Positions 24,227-35,705 of a stretch of 64,000 nucleotides of DNA are shown here, piece by piece (position 1 is the first letter of the stretch; every line of letters begins with the position of its first letter). The position numbers and the translations under genes are program-made. This DNA is from Hyphomicrobiales bacterium. GTDB taxonomy: Bacteria > Pseudomonadota > Alphaproteobacteria > Rhizobiales > Rhizobiaceae. The notes under the pieces were generated by a model. That model saw only the letters and a program-made list of their open reading frames with translations, was not told the origin of the DNA and made no database searches. Location: positions 44,525 to 108,524 of the forward strand of contig UCEY01000055.1 in assembly GCA_900471605.1 (NCBI GenBank), in the 5' to 3' direction.

Positions 24227-25312
24227 TCAGTTCGGCGTTTTTTCAAAGGCCAGCGGAAGAGCCTGGGTGATGGCTTTTTTCATCACCGTCGGCAAGGCCT
24301 GGGCTTCCAGATTCGCGACCGGCTCCCACCATCCGTCGGCAATGGCGACCTTTGCCGTCTTCGCCCGGAAGACCGAAAGCCTGAGTTCGAAATGGGTGAA
24401 GACGTGGGTAACGGCGCCGGCCGCTTCCCAGGCTGTCGGGAAGGGGGCATGCTCCGTCGTGGTGCCGCCGTCGATGCGCGAGGTCCAGGCGGTGGTAGGC
24501 ACTTCGGTCATGCCGCCGAGCAGGCCGCTCTCGACCCGCCGCCTCAAGAGCACTTCGCCATCGGGCGTCACGGCAACGAACACAGCGCCCAATCGCACCG
24601 GCTTCTCCTTCTTCGCCGCCTTCACCGGAAACCGCTCCGGGTCGTGTTCGGCAAAGGCGAGACAGTCATCGCGAAAAGGGCAGAGCGCGCAGGTCGGCCG
24701 TTTCGGGGTGCAGATCGTCGCGCCGAGATCCATCATCGCCTGCGCGAAATCGCCCGGCCGCTCGGTGGGCGTCAGTTCGGCCACCTTCGCCTTCATGGCG
24801 GGTTTCGAGCCCGGAAGCGGCGCGTCGATGGCATAAAGTCGCGAAATCACCCGCTCGACATTGCCGTCCATGACAGCGGATTGACGATTGAAGGCGATGG
24901 CCGACACGGCGGCGGACGTATAGTCGCCGATGCCGGGAAGCGCTCGAAGGCCTTCCTCCGTATCGGGAAACACCCCGCCGTGCTCGGTGGCAACCGCTTC
25001 GGCGCATTTCTTCAGGTTGCGGGCGCGGGCGTAATAACCAAGGCCCGCCCAGGCGGCCATCACGTCCTCGACCGGCGCGGCAGCAAGGTCGGTCACCTTC
25101 GGCCACAGCGTCAGGAACTTGGCGAAATAGGGTTTCACCGCCTGCACCGTGGTCTGCTGCAGCATCACTTCCGACAGCCAGACATGGTAGGGATCGGCCC
25201 GTTTCCCGGCCTTCGCCGCAGCCGGGCTCACCCGCCACGGAAGCTCCCTGTGGTGCCGGTCGTACCAGGTCAGCAGCTTCTGGGCATGGGTGGTGTGGAT
25301 CGTCTGGAGCAT
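24227..25312 (-). CDS. mutY: MutY, A/G-specific adenine DNA glycosylase
   Basis: A 361-residue base-excision repair enzyme that removes adenine mispaired with 8-oxoguanine. The catalytic glutamate E48 is in VWLSEVMLQQT, helix-hairpin-helix LPGIGDYTSAAV spans about 125-136, and the catalytic aspartate is D149 in AVMDGNVERV. The 4Fe-4S cysteines are C201, C208, C211 and C217. A C-terminal NUDIX-like domain (about 230-350) recognises 8-oxoG. It is divergent from the DUF721 gene with only 21 bases between starts. Confidence 0.96.
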   Translation of the reverse strand: MLQTIHTTHAQKLLTWYDRHHRELPWRVSPAAAKAGKRADPYHVWLSEVMLQQTTVQAVKPYFAKFLTLWPKVTDLAAAPVEDVMAAWAGLGYYARARNLKKCAEAVATEHGGVFPDTEEGLRALPGIGDYTSAAVSAIAFNRQSAVMDGNVERVISRLYAIDAPLPGSKPAMKAKVAELTPTERPGDFAQAMMDLGATICTPKRPTCALCPFRDDCLAFAEHDPERFPVKAAKKEKPVRLGAVFVAVTPDGEVLLRRRVESGLLGGMTEVPTTAWTSRIDGGTTTEHAPFPTAWEAAGAVTHVFTHFELRLSVFRAKTAKVAIADGWWEPVANLEAQALPTVMKKAITQALPLAFEKTPN

Positions 25313-25333
25313 TGTTTGCCGTAAAGGGAAGAG

Positions 25334-25903
25334 ATGGCGTATAGTTGTGGGAAGAGTGCGCCGGCATCAAGGCCTGCCGGCGCCACAATGGCAGGCGTCA
25401 TGAGTTATCCCAAGAAACGCGAGTTCCAGATCTCGGAAGTGGCGAACGGCATCATCGATCCGGTGCTTGCCCGCCGCGCCGGCATATCGACGGCGCTGCT
25501 CGGCTCGTGGGACGAGATCGCCGGCGAGGATTTTGCCGATTGCACGCGGCCGGAAAAGATCGCCTGGCCGCGCCGCGACGAAGGCACCGGTTCCGGCGGC
25601 GGCCACCAGGCCGGCGTGCTGACCATTGCCTGCGAGGGTGCGCGCGCCCTTTTCCTGACCCACGCCCAGGGAGAGTTGATCGCCCGCATCAACGGCTTTT
25701 TCGGTTTTCCCGCCGTGCGCCAGATCCGCATCGTCCAGAAACCGGTCTCCCAGACCTTCAAGCACCCCCGCAAGCCGCCGCCATTGAAGGGCGAGGCCGC
25801 AAAACGGCTGGAAACCATGATGGAAGGCATCGAAAGCGAGGCGCTGAAGAAGGCCGTGACAAGGCTCGGCACCGCCGTCCTACAGCAGAAGCGCAAGGTC
25901 TGA
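25334..25903 (+). CDS. DUF721 (DciA-like) protein
   Basis: A 189-residue protein (166 or 171 residues if started at 25400 or 25388). It carries the DUF721 pattern of IIDPVLARRAGISTALLGSWDEIAGEDFADCTRPEKIAWPR followed by LTIACEGARALFLTHAQGELIARIN, here given in pieces of the fold. DUF721 includes DciA, the ancestral replicative-helicase loader in bacteria lacking DnaC/DnaI. The C-terminal tail is Lys/Pro-rich. Its location beside mutY and before a DsbA gene and smc is common in Rhizobiales. The true start is uncertain. Confidence 0.87.
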   Translation: MAYSCGKSAPASRPAGATMAGVMSYPKKREFQISEVANGIIDPVLARRAGISTALLGSWDEIAGEDFADCTRPEKIAWPRRDEGTGSGGGHQAGVLTIACEGARALFLTHAQGELIARINGFFGFPAVRQIRIVQKPVSQTFKHPRKPPPLKGEAAKRLETMMEGIESEALKKAVTRLGTAVLQQKRKV

Positions 25904-26047
25904 GGAATAAACCCGCCGATCCTCTTGATAGACCTCCGATTTGTCACAATTCTTTGAAGAGATTTGCATATCGACAGCTTGTTCGCGCTGGGGCGCCGCG
26001 ATACGGAATGTCACCTTTATTGAAGATCTCTCGCACACGGGTGTTCC

Positions 26048-26752
26048 ATGCAGATGAACGAAATGACCATGACCAGGCGCGCGCTTCTCGGCGGAGTTGC
26101 CGTCACCGCCTTTTGCCTGGCGCTGCCGCTCGGCGCTTCCGAAGCTTTCGCGCAGGAAATGCCGGAATCGCAGGGCAACGTGGACATGGCGGCTGCGGTG
26201 AAGCCGGGTCCGCTGCCGGAAATGGCGCTGGGTGACGAAAATGCCAAGGTCACGATCATCGAATACATGTCGATGACCTGCCCGCATTGCGCCAACTTCC
26301 ACAACAAGACTTTCGACACGATCAAGACCAAGTATATCGACACCGGCAAGGTGCGCTTCATCATCCGCGAATTCCCGTTCGATCCGGTCGCGACCGCCGC
26401 TTTCATGCTTGCCCGCTGCAGCCCGCAGAACGCCGCCGAGCTTGCAACGCCCGCCCAGTATTTCCCGATGGTCTCGATGCTGTTCAAGCAGCAGCGCGGC
26501 TGGGCGTCGCCTGCGGACGGAAACGTGCGCAACGCGCTGCTCCAGACGGTCAAAGTCGCAGGTTACTCACAGCAGACTTTCGAGGCCTGCTTGACGAACC
26601 AGAAGCTTCTGGATCAAGTGAATGCCGTGGTTAAGAGGGGTGCGGATGAATTTGGCGTCAACTCCACGCCGACCTTCCTGATCAACGGCAAGAAGTATTC
26701 GGGAGATATGTCGGTTGAATCCATGTCGAAGCTCATCGACAGCCTGTCGTGA
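26048..26752 (+). CDS. DsbA-family thioredoxin-fold protein, Tat-type signal
   Basis: A 234-residue exported protein. The signal has a twin-arginine-like motif MTRRALLGG, a hydrophobic core (about 12-30) and cleavage near AFAQ. The thioredoxin fold starts at about 60 with active site CPHC (C78-C81) in MTCPHCANFH and the cis-proline loop NSTPTFLING. This is the DsbA/BdbD-like thiol-disulfide oxidoreductase group. It lies 36 bases before smc, and the same DUF721-dsbA-smc order occurs in relatives as I recall, so they may be one operon. Confidence 0.93.
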   Translation: MQMNEMTMTRRALLGGVAVTAFCLALPLGASEAFAQEMPESQGNVDMAAAVKPGPLPEMALGDENAKVTIIEYMSMTCPHCANFHNKTFDTIKTKYIDTGKVRFIIREFPFDPVATAAFMLARCSPQNAAELATPAQYFPMVSMLFKQQRGWASPADGNVRNALLQTVKVAGYSQQTFEACLTNQKLLDQVNAVVKRGADEFGVNSTPTFLINGKKYSGDMSVESMSKLIDSLS

Positions 26753-26788
26753 GTGCGCCTTCCCTGACGGGAAGGTGAGGGCCGCGGC

Positions 26789-29700
26789 ATGAAGTTCAAC
26801 AAGCTGCGGGTTCTCGGATTCAAGTCTTTCGTCGAACCGACGGAATTCGTCATCGAGCGCGGGCTGACCGGTGTGGTCGGCCCGAACGGCTGCGGCAAGT
26901 CCAACCTTGTCGAGGCGCTGCGCTGGGTGATGGGGGAAAATTCCTACAAGAACATGCGTGCGTCCGGCATGGACGACGTGATCTTCTCGGGCTCCGGCAA
27001 CCGCCCGGCCCGCAATACCGCCGAAGTCGGCCTCTATCTCGATAATGCCGACCGCACGGCGCCCGCCGCCTTCAACGATTCCGATGAGATCCAGGTGACG
27101 CGCCGCATCGAGCGCGAGTCCGGCTCGGTCTACCGCATCAACGGCAAGGAAGCCCGCGCCAAGGACGTGCAGCTGCTGTTCGCGGATGCCTCGACCGGCG
27201 CCCGCTCGCCTTCGATGGTCGGCCAGGGCCGCATCGGCGAACTGATCCAGGCAAAACCCCAGGCCCGCCGCCAGCTTCTCGAAGAGGCCGCCGGCATTTC
27301 CGGTCTGCATTCCCGCCGCCACGAGGCGGAACTGCGACTGCGCGCCGCCGAAGGCAATCTCGAACGTCTCGACGACGTGCTCTCCCAGCTCGAAAGCCAG
27401 ATCGAGAGCCTGAAACGCCAGGCCCGCCAGGCCAACCGCTTCAAGACCCTGTCCGCCGATATCCGCGCCCGCGAGGCGATGCTCCTGCATATCCGCTGGG
27501 TGCAGGCCAAGGAGGCGGAAGGCGAGGCGGAAAGCGCGCTCAATCAGATCACCAGCGTCGTCGCCGAAAAGGCGCAAGCGCAGATGGAGGCCGCCAAGAA
27601 CCAGGCGGTCGCCAGCCTGAAACTGCCGGAACTGCGCGAGGAGGAGGCGAAGGCCGGTGCCGCCTTGCAGCGCCTGCAGATCGCCCGCGGCCAGCTGGAG
27701 GAGGAGGCGAACCGCCTCCTGAAGCGCCGCGATGAACTGACCCGCAGGCTCGCCCAGCTTGGCGAGGATATCCGCCGCGAGGAACGGCTCGCCGCCGACA
27801 ATACCACTTTCCTCGAGAAGCTCGCCGAGGAAGAGGCCGAGCTCAACGACATGCTCGCCGATTCTGGCTCCGAGGCCGAAGAGATGCGCGAGGCCTTCGA
27901 GGCCGCCGCGGCTTCGCTGGCGACGAGCGAAGCGCTGTTTTCGGCGATCACCGCCGAACGCGCCGAAGCCGCCGCCGGCCGCAACCAGCTCGAGCGGCTG
28001 ATCCGCGATCTTGCCGAGCGCCGCCAGCGCCTGGACCGCCAGCTTGCAGACGCGACGGGCGAGCTCGATGCGATCAATGAACGGCTCGCCGGCCTCGACG
28101 ATCCGGCCGAGAGGCGCGAGGCGGTCGAGGCGGCCGAAATCGCCGTCGAGGATGCGACGATCGCCGTCGAGGACGTGGAGGCGGCGCTTTCCGCCGCGCG
28201 TTCCGCCGAGCTGATGGCCCGCGGCCCGGTGGAGGCCGCCCGCTCGGCGCTCAATGCGCTGGAGACCGAGGCGCGCACGATTTCGAAAATGCTGGCGGCC
28301 GGCGCCACGTCGGGGGATTTCGTCGCGGTTGCCGACATGATCCGCGTCGACCGCGGTTTCGAGGCCGCCCTCGGTGCCGCCCTCGGCGACGATCTCGAAA
28401 GCCCGGTCGATGTGTCGGCCCCCACCTACTGGTCGGTGAATGGCGACGGTTCCGGCGACCCCGGCCTGCCGCAGGGTGCCCAGCCGCTGATCGCCCATGT
28501 CACCGCGCCGCCGGAACTGTCCCGCAGCCTTGCCCAGATCGGCGTGATCGCATCCGGCGATGCGCATCGCCTCATGCGCCTGTTGCGGCCCGGCCAGCGG
28601 CTGGTGACCAGGGAAGGCGCCGTCTATCGCTGGGACGGGCACGTGACCGGCTCCGAGGCTCCGGGGGCCGCTGCCTTGCGGCTCTCCCAGAAGAACCGGC
28701 TGTCGGAACTGGAAGCGGAGATCGACGAAGCGCGCATCGTGCAGTCGGAAACCGAAGTGGCGCTCGCCGCCGCCGCATCCGAAATCACCGCCACCGAACG
28801 GCGTCTCACGGACGCCCGCGACCGCGCCCGAATTGCCGCCCGCCAGCTTTCCGAAGCCCGCGATGCGCTGGCCGCCGCCGAACGCGCCGCCGGCGACCTG
28901 ATGCGCCGCCGCGACGTCGCCGGCGAAGCGGTGAACCAGGTGACCGCCCAGATCGAGGATCTCGGCGTCCAGGAAGAAAATGCCCGCATCGAGCTCGAAG
29001 ACGCGCCGGACATTTCCCACCTCGACAACCGGCTGCGCGACCAGCAGGCGGTGGTCGCGACCGATCGCGGCTTGCTGGCCGAAGCGCGTGCCCGTTACGA
29101 GGGCCTGAGCCGCGAAACCGAGGCCCGCAAGCGGCGGCTTGCCGCGATCGCCCAGGAGCGCGCCTCCTGGACCGCCCGCGCCACCAGTGCCGCCCATCAG
29201 ATCGAGAGCCTGCGCGAGCGCGAGGAAGAGGCCCGCGAGGAGATCGCCGATCTCGAAGCGGCCCCCGAGGAATTCGACGACAAACGCCGCGCGCTGCTTT
29301 CCGAGTTGCAGAAGGCCGAGGAAGCCCGCCGCGCCGCCGCCGACCGGCTGGCCGAGGCCGAAACCTATCAGCGCGACGCCGACCGGATCGCCACCGTTGC
29401 CCTTTCCGAACTCGCCGAGTCGCGTGAAAAGCGCGGCCGTGCCGAGGAGCGTCTGGTTTCTGCCGCCGAAAAGCGCCACGAGAGCGAGGTCCGCATCCGC
29501 GAGACCCTCAATGTCGCGCCCCATGAAGTGCTGCGGCTCGCGGGCCTCAAGCCCGACGCGCCGATGCCCGATATCCGCGAGATCGAGCGCGAGGTCGATC
29601 GCCTGCGCATGGAGCGGGAACGGCTCGGCGCCGTCAACCTGCGCGCAGACGAGGAACAGACGGAGCTCTCCAACAAGCTCGACACCCTGATGCGCGAGCG

Positions 29701-30250
29701 CGCCGACGTGATCGACGCGATCCGCAAGCTGCGCGGTGCCATCCAGAGCCTCAACCGCGAAGGCCGCGAACGGTTGCTGGCCGCCTTCGACGTGGTCAAC
29801 GAGCAGTTCAAGCGGCTTTTCACCCATCTCTTCGGCGGCGGCACGGCGGAACTGCAGCTGATCGAATCGGACGACCCGCTCGAAGCCGGCCTCGAAATCC
29901 TCGCCCGCCCGCCCGGCAAGAAGCCGCAGACCATGACGCTGCTCTCCGGCGGCGAGCAGGCACTGACGGCGATGGCGCTGATCTTTGCCGTCTTCCTCAC
30001 CAATCCGGCGCCGATCTGCGTGCTGGACGAAGTGGATGCGCCGCTTGATGACCACAATGTGGAGCGCTATTGCAATCTGATGGACGAGATGGCGGCTTCC
30101 ACTGAAACCCGCTTCATCATCATCACCCATAATCCCATCACCATGGCGCGCATGAACCGGCTTTTTGGGGTGACGATGGCCGAACAGGGCGTTTCCCAGC
30201 TGGTTTCCGTCGACCTTCAGACCGCAGAACTTCTGCGCGAGGCAAGTTGA
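26789..30250 (+). CDS. smc: SMC chromosome segregation ATPase
   Basis: An 1153-residue condensin ATPase. Walker A is GPNGCGKSN (31-39), and two long coiled-coil arms (about 165-500 and 650-1000) flank a hinge (about 510-640, with GDFVAVADMIRVDRGFEAALGAALG). The C-terminal head carries the signature LLSGGEQAL and Walker B ICVLDEVDAPLDD. It folds chromosomes and helps partition replicated origins with ScpA and ScpB, which are not in the window. Length is standard. Start ATG 26789 has AAGGTGAGGG upstream. Confidence 0.97.
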   Translation: MKFNKLRVLGFKSFVEPTEFVIERGLTGVVGPNGCGKSNLVEALRWVMGENSYKNMRASGMDDVIFSGSGNRPARNTAEVGLYLDNADRTAPAAFNDSDEIQVTRRIERESGSVYRINGKEARAKDVQLLFADASTGARSPSMVGQGRIGELIQAKPQARRQLLEEAAGISGLHSRRHEAELRLRAAEGNLERLDDVLSQLESQIESLKRQARQANRFKTLSADIRAREAMLLHIRWVQAKEAEGEAESALNQITSVVAEKAQAQMEAAKNQAVASLKLPELREEEAKAGAALQRLQIARGQLEEEANRLLKRRDELTRRLAQLGEDIRREERLAADNTTFLEKLAEEEAELNDMLADSGSEAEEMREAFEAAAASLATSEALFSAITAERAEAAAGRNQLERLIRDLAERRQRLDRQLADATGELDAINERLAGLDDPAERREAVEAAEIAVEDATIAVEDVEAALSAARSAELMARGPVEAARSALNALETEARTISKMLAAGATSGDFVAVADMIRVDRGFEAALGAALGDDLESPVDVSAPTYWSVNGDGSGDPGLPQGAQPLIAHVTAPPELSRSLAQIGVIASGDAHRLMRLLRPGQRLVTREGAVYRWDGHVTGSEAPGAAALRLSQKNRLSELEAEIDEARIVQSETEVALAAAASEITATERRLTDARDRARIAARQLSEARDALAAAERAAGDLMRRRDVAGEAVNQVTAQIEDLGVQEENARIELEDAPDISHLDNRLRDQQAVVATDRGLLAEARARYEGLSRETEARKRRLAAIAQERASWTARATSAAHQIESLREREEEAREEIADLEAAPEEFDDKRRALLSELQKAEEARRAAADRLAEAETYQRDADRIATVALSELAESREKRGRAEERLVSAAEKRHESEVRIRETLNVAPHEVLRLAGLKPDAPMPDIREIEREVDRLRMERERLGAVNLRADEEQTELSNKLDTLMRERADVIDAIRKLRGAIQSLNREGRERLLAAFDVVNEQFKRLFTHLFGGGTAELQLIESDDPLEAGLEILARPPGKKPQTMTLLSGGEQALTAMALIFAVFLTNPAPICVLDEVDAPLDDHNVERYCNLMDEMAASTETRFIIITHNPITMARMNRLFGVTMAEQGVSQLVSVDLQTAELLREAS

Positions 30251-30306
30251 GCATACGGGGTTCGGCCGGGGGCTAAGGCTCCGCCGGCAGCATTCCAGGC
30301 AATTAT

Positions 30307-30558
30307 TTGACAAATATCAATTTTTAGCCGCGTATCCTGTATATAAAATTCCCTGTCATCTACGTAGAATCACCCATATGGGGGATGTAATTTTCCAGCT
30401 ATTGTTATCTTCTTGATGCAGAATTGGAACGCGCGTAGCGTCCACACGCTTCGCAGCCAGCAGTTGATGTTTCCCACCCCCCGTTCGGGTTTCCTGTCCC
30501 GGGCGGAAAGCTTTGCGGGGCCGCCTGTGATCCGGCCCCGCAAAGCTTTGTTTTTTAA
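30307..30558 (+). ncRNA. Candidate small RNA between smc and ppdK
   Basis: The 444-base gap 30251-30694 has no gene. It contains a TTGACA at 30307 and TATA-rich sequence around 30333-30347, then stem-loops: CCCATATGGG near 30372 and GCGTAGCGT / ACGCTTCGC near 30434. A C-rich single-stranded stretch CCCACCCCCC follows near 30473, and a very strong terminator ends at 30556. smc stops 250 bases earlier, so a short independent transcript of about 200 nt is plausible. The C-rich part could pair with Shine-Dalgarno sequences. Exact ends are unknown; -35/-10 spacing is not ideal. Confidence 0.45.
30507..30558 (+). terminator. 17-bp-stem Rho-independent terminator
   Basis: A perfect stem AAAGCTTTGCGGGGCCG (30507-30523) / CGGCCCCGCAAAGCTTT (30533-30549) with a 9-base loop is followed by GTTTTTT. 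The T-run is on the plus strand only. Confidence 0.95.
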
Positions 30559-30694
30559 GCACCCTCCAGCCCGTTTCTTAACTGCTTGAGGCTGTTTCTG
30601 TTGCGGCGCAACATAATCCTGCCCAGATCCGTTTCCAAACCGTCATAAAGCTTGTACTTATGGCGTAAAAGACTGCGACGGGTGGAGAGCAGCA

Positions 30695-33363
<2,669 letters not shown>

Positions 33364-33367
<4 letters not shown>

Positions 33368-33798
33368 GCAATCCGGTCACCGTTCTCGCCGTCCCCGTTT
33401 TCAGCACGCTCTGCAACGAAGGGTTCCGCCTGCGCCGCGAGGTCTTCATCGTCGAGCAGAACGTTCCGGCCGACATGGAATTCGATGCCGACGATCTGAC
33501 CGCCTTCCACTTCGTCGCCGTCGTGTCCGGCGAGGTCTGCGGCACCTTGCGGGTCATCCATGCGGAAGATTGCGCTAAGATCGGCCGTGTCGCGGTCACC
33601 AGGCCCTGGCGCGGCAAGGGCGTTGCCAGCGCCATGATCCGCGCCGCCATGGAGGCGCATGCGCAAGCCCGCGACAACCGCTTCCATCTCGCCGCCCAGA
33701 GCGACAAGATCTCCATGTACGAACGCTTCGGCTTCAAGGCTTATGGCGATGAGTATTTCGATGTCGGCATCCCCCATTACGACATGAAGAATTTCTGA
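33364..33798 (+). CDS. GNAT acetyltransferase, ElaA-like
   Basis: A 144-residue GNAT: an N-terminal FRLRREVFIVEQNVPADMEFDADD typical of ElaA-type proteins, and the acetyl-CoA loop RVAVTRPWRGKGVASAMI, closing with MYERFGFKAYGDEYFDVGIPHYDM. Its ATG lies within the ppdK stop region (ATGA), so it is translated from the same mRNA. The substrate is unknown. A regulatory link to PPDK activity (lysine acetylation) is possible but not shown. Confidence 0.9.
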
Positions 33799-33873
33799 GC
33801 CTCCATTCTTTCCTCACGCACCTGCACCTTCGTGTTATGCTCGCCACAGACGTGAGACAAAGGGGAGGGGCAG

Positions 33874-34233
33874 ATGCCGCGCTTGGACCACGTGACGATC
33901 CGCACCCGCGATGCGGTACCGATGATGGCGTTCCTCGAGAAGGTGCTGGGCGCAAAGGAAGGGTTTCGGCCGCCATTCCCTTTCCCGGGCCACTGGCTTT
34001 ATATCGACGGCCATTCCTGCATTCACCTGCTGGTCACCCGGCGGGAAGACGATCCTCCGGTCGGCATCTACGACCACGTGGCTTTCGCCTTTTACGACCA
34101 CGATATCGCCGTCAGGGACATCGAAGCGACCGGCTATCGCTTCGAACACGACGCCATACCCGGCACCGATATCGGTCAGATCTTCGTCTACGGTCCGGAA
34201 GGCGTGAAGATCGAGCTGCAATACCGTCGGTAA
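33874..34233 (+). CDS. VOC (glyoxalase/dioxygenase superfamily) protein
   Basis: A 119-residue vicinal-oxygen-chelate protein with two beta-alpha-beta-beta-beta modules: LDHVTIRTRD...FLEKVLGAK and IYDHVAFAFYDHD...YGPEGVKIELQ. Probable metal ligands are H6, H69 (in YDHVAF) and the terminal glutamate in VKIELQ. Members include glyoxalase I, fosfomycin-resistance proteins and dioxygenases; the substrate is not known. GGGGAGGGG supports the start. It is probably not a fosfomycin enzyme, given the lack of its potassium-loop sequence. Confidence 0.86.
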   Translation: MPRLDHVTIRTRDAVPMMAFLEKVLGAKEGFRPPFPFPGHWLYIDGHSCIHLLVTRREDDPPVGIYDHVAFAFYDHDIAVRDIEATGYRFEHDAIPGTDIGQIFVYGPEGVKIELQYRR

Positions 34234-34328
34234 TTGAACAGGCCTTCGTCTTCGGACCTTGATATGCCTTACGGCTGCTCGAGGGCCGCCCCCGTCTTCG
34301 GGATGCCGTCCTTTGGCGTCGCGCCGTG

Positions 34329-34595
34329 TCAGCGCCGCTCGACGATCACCCGGCGTTCCACCACCATCGGCCGCCACATCATCGCATCGGCACGGGATTG
34401 CAAGGAGCGGGATTCGGCGCGGCGGTCGAGTTCGATGTCGAGCATGCAGCGCGCCATGGCATCCGTGCCGCGCCGGAAGCCGTAGCTGGCGCAGGTGGTC
34501 TCGTCCGCCACGCGGCGCTCCTCCGGCGTCATGGTCTGGCAGCCGGCCAGCAGGGCGAAAAGCGGGGCGATGAGGAGTAGACTGTGAGGGCGCAT
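34329..34595 (-). CDS. Small lipoprotein, hypothetical
   Basis: An 88-residue lipoprotein with basic start MRPHSL, hydrophobic core and lipobox LLAGC (C19). The mature part has two further cysteines (TTCASYGF and ARCMLDIEL) and ends in a basic, Arg/Val-rich tail (VVERRVIVERR). ATG 34595 is preferred over ATG 34601 because AGGAG is better spaced. No function is known. It is convergent with the VOC gene and divergent from the DUF1499 gene. Confidence 0.75.
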   Translation of the reverse strand: MRPHSLLLIAPLFALLAGCQTMTPEERRVADETTCASYGFRRGTDAMARCMLDIELDRRAESRSLQSRADAMMWRPMVVERRVIVERR

Positions 34596-34705
34596 GGGCA
34601 TGAACTCCTTTTCATTCGGCCGGCCTGCAAGCTTGGGATTCCATTCCCGGTGAAGCTGTTTTACACAGGAGCAAGCGCTTTTGCCATGGAGCCTTTACCG
34701 ATCCG

Positions 34706-35599
34706 ATGCCCGTCCGTTTTGTCCGGCCCGTTTCCCATTCGGCCTATACGGCCCGCAGGCTGGCCTTCTCGGCGCTGGCGCTGTTCGCCATCGCCGCACT
34801 CGCGCATCGTTTCGGACCCTTGGCGACGCCGGATTTCCTGGCCCTGCTGTTTCTCTCGGCGGCGATCGCCGCCGTTTCCGTGCCCCTGTCGCTGATCGGC
34901 CTGATGCGGCTCTGGCAGGTCGGTGCAAGCGGCGGCGTCGCGGCGACCAAGGGGCTGATCTATGCGGCGGTCCCGCTCGCCGTGGTGGCGACCGGCGCCT
35001 TCTATTATTACACCCTGCCGGCCCTCCATGACATTTCCACCGATATCGCCGATCCGCCCTCCTGGGTCGCGGCGCCGAAGGCCAACCAGAAATGGCTGCC
35101 CCGCCCGGCGGCGATCACGGCTGCCGATCGGCGGGTCCAGTTCGGCGCCTATCCAGGCCTCACCGGCAGGCGTTACGAAGGCGCCCTCGACCGCGTCTAT
35201 CAGGGCGTCCAGAAGGCGGTGCTTTCGGCCCGTATCTCGATCACCAGGAAGGAAGGCGTCGAGCTGATCGCCCCGGATATCTCGCAGCGACCCGCGCCAC
35301 AGGATGAACAGGCGCCGGTGCCGGACGTGGCGCCGATCCCGCTGCCGCGACCGGAACCCTCGCTTGCGCCTGTTTTCGCCAATGCCGGCGATGTCCTCTT
35401 GCAGGGCGAGACCCGCACCCTGATCCTCGGCCTGCGTTTCGACCTCGTGATCCGGTTACGCGAAGACGCCGAGACGACCTCGGTCGATATCCGCGTCGCC
35501 TCGCGTTACGGGCCGCATGATCTCGGAATGGGCGAGGCGATCGCCGAGGACTTTCTCGACCGGCTGGATACCGAATTGCTGGGGATTGCGGGGAACTAG
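34706..35599 (+). CDS. DUF1499 membrane protein
   Basis: A 297-residue protein. Three hydrophobic helices (about 17-35, 42-66 and 80-103) are followed by a soluble DUF1499 domain of about 190 residues. The latter includes PAAITAADRRVQFGAYPGLTGRRYEGALDRVYQGVQKAV and RTLILGLRFDLVIRLRED...VDIRVASRYGPHDLGM. A Pro-rich insert (APQDEQAPVPDVAPIPLPRP) interrupts it. Function is unknown. A fixed palindromic repeat starts right after the stop. Confidence 0.82.
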   Translation: MPVRFVRPVSHSAYTARRLAFSALALFAIAALAHRFGPLATPDFLALLFLSAAIAAVSVPLSLIGLMRLWQVGASGGVAATKGLIYAAVPLAVVATGAFYYYTLPALHDISTDIADPPSWVAAPKANQKWLPRPAAITAADRRVQFGAYPGLTGRRYEGALDRVYQGVQKAVLSARISITRKEGVELIAPDISQRPAPQDEQAPVPDVAPIPLPRPEPSLAPVFANAGDVLLQGETRTLILGLRFDLVIRLREDAETTSVDIRVASRYGPHDLGMGEAIAEDFLDRLDTELLGIAGN

Positions 35600-35600
35600 G

Positions 35601-35705
35601 GCATGTCGCGCAAAAGTGTGCAGCCGTTTTGCGACAACGACATGCGGAGAAACCGAAGACCTGAAGCGGGTCATGCGAATCCGAAGGATCGCGGCACGCT
35701 TCAGG
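35601..35705. repeat. Rhizobial intergenic palindromic repeat
   Basis: Two stem-loops in a row: GCATGTCG (35601-35608) with inverted CGACATGC (35638-35645), and CTGAAGCG (35661-35668) with CGCTTCAG (35697-35704). The block GCATGTCGCGCAAAAGTG...CGTTTTGCGACAACGACATGC is a dispersed element I recall from Rhizobium/Agrobacterium chromosomes. Its right end supplies the stop codon of the MBL gene (35701-35703). Confidence 0.75.

Noticed and set aside
26567..30313. 1248-codon minus-strand frame opposite smc
   Set aside because: It is the antisense shadow of smc; composition (Gly/Arg/Leu-rich, no domain) and lack of a start site argue against it.
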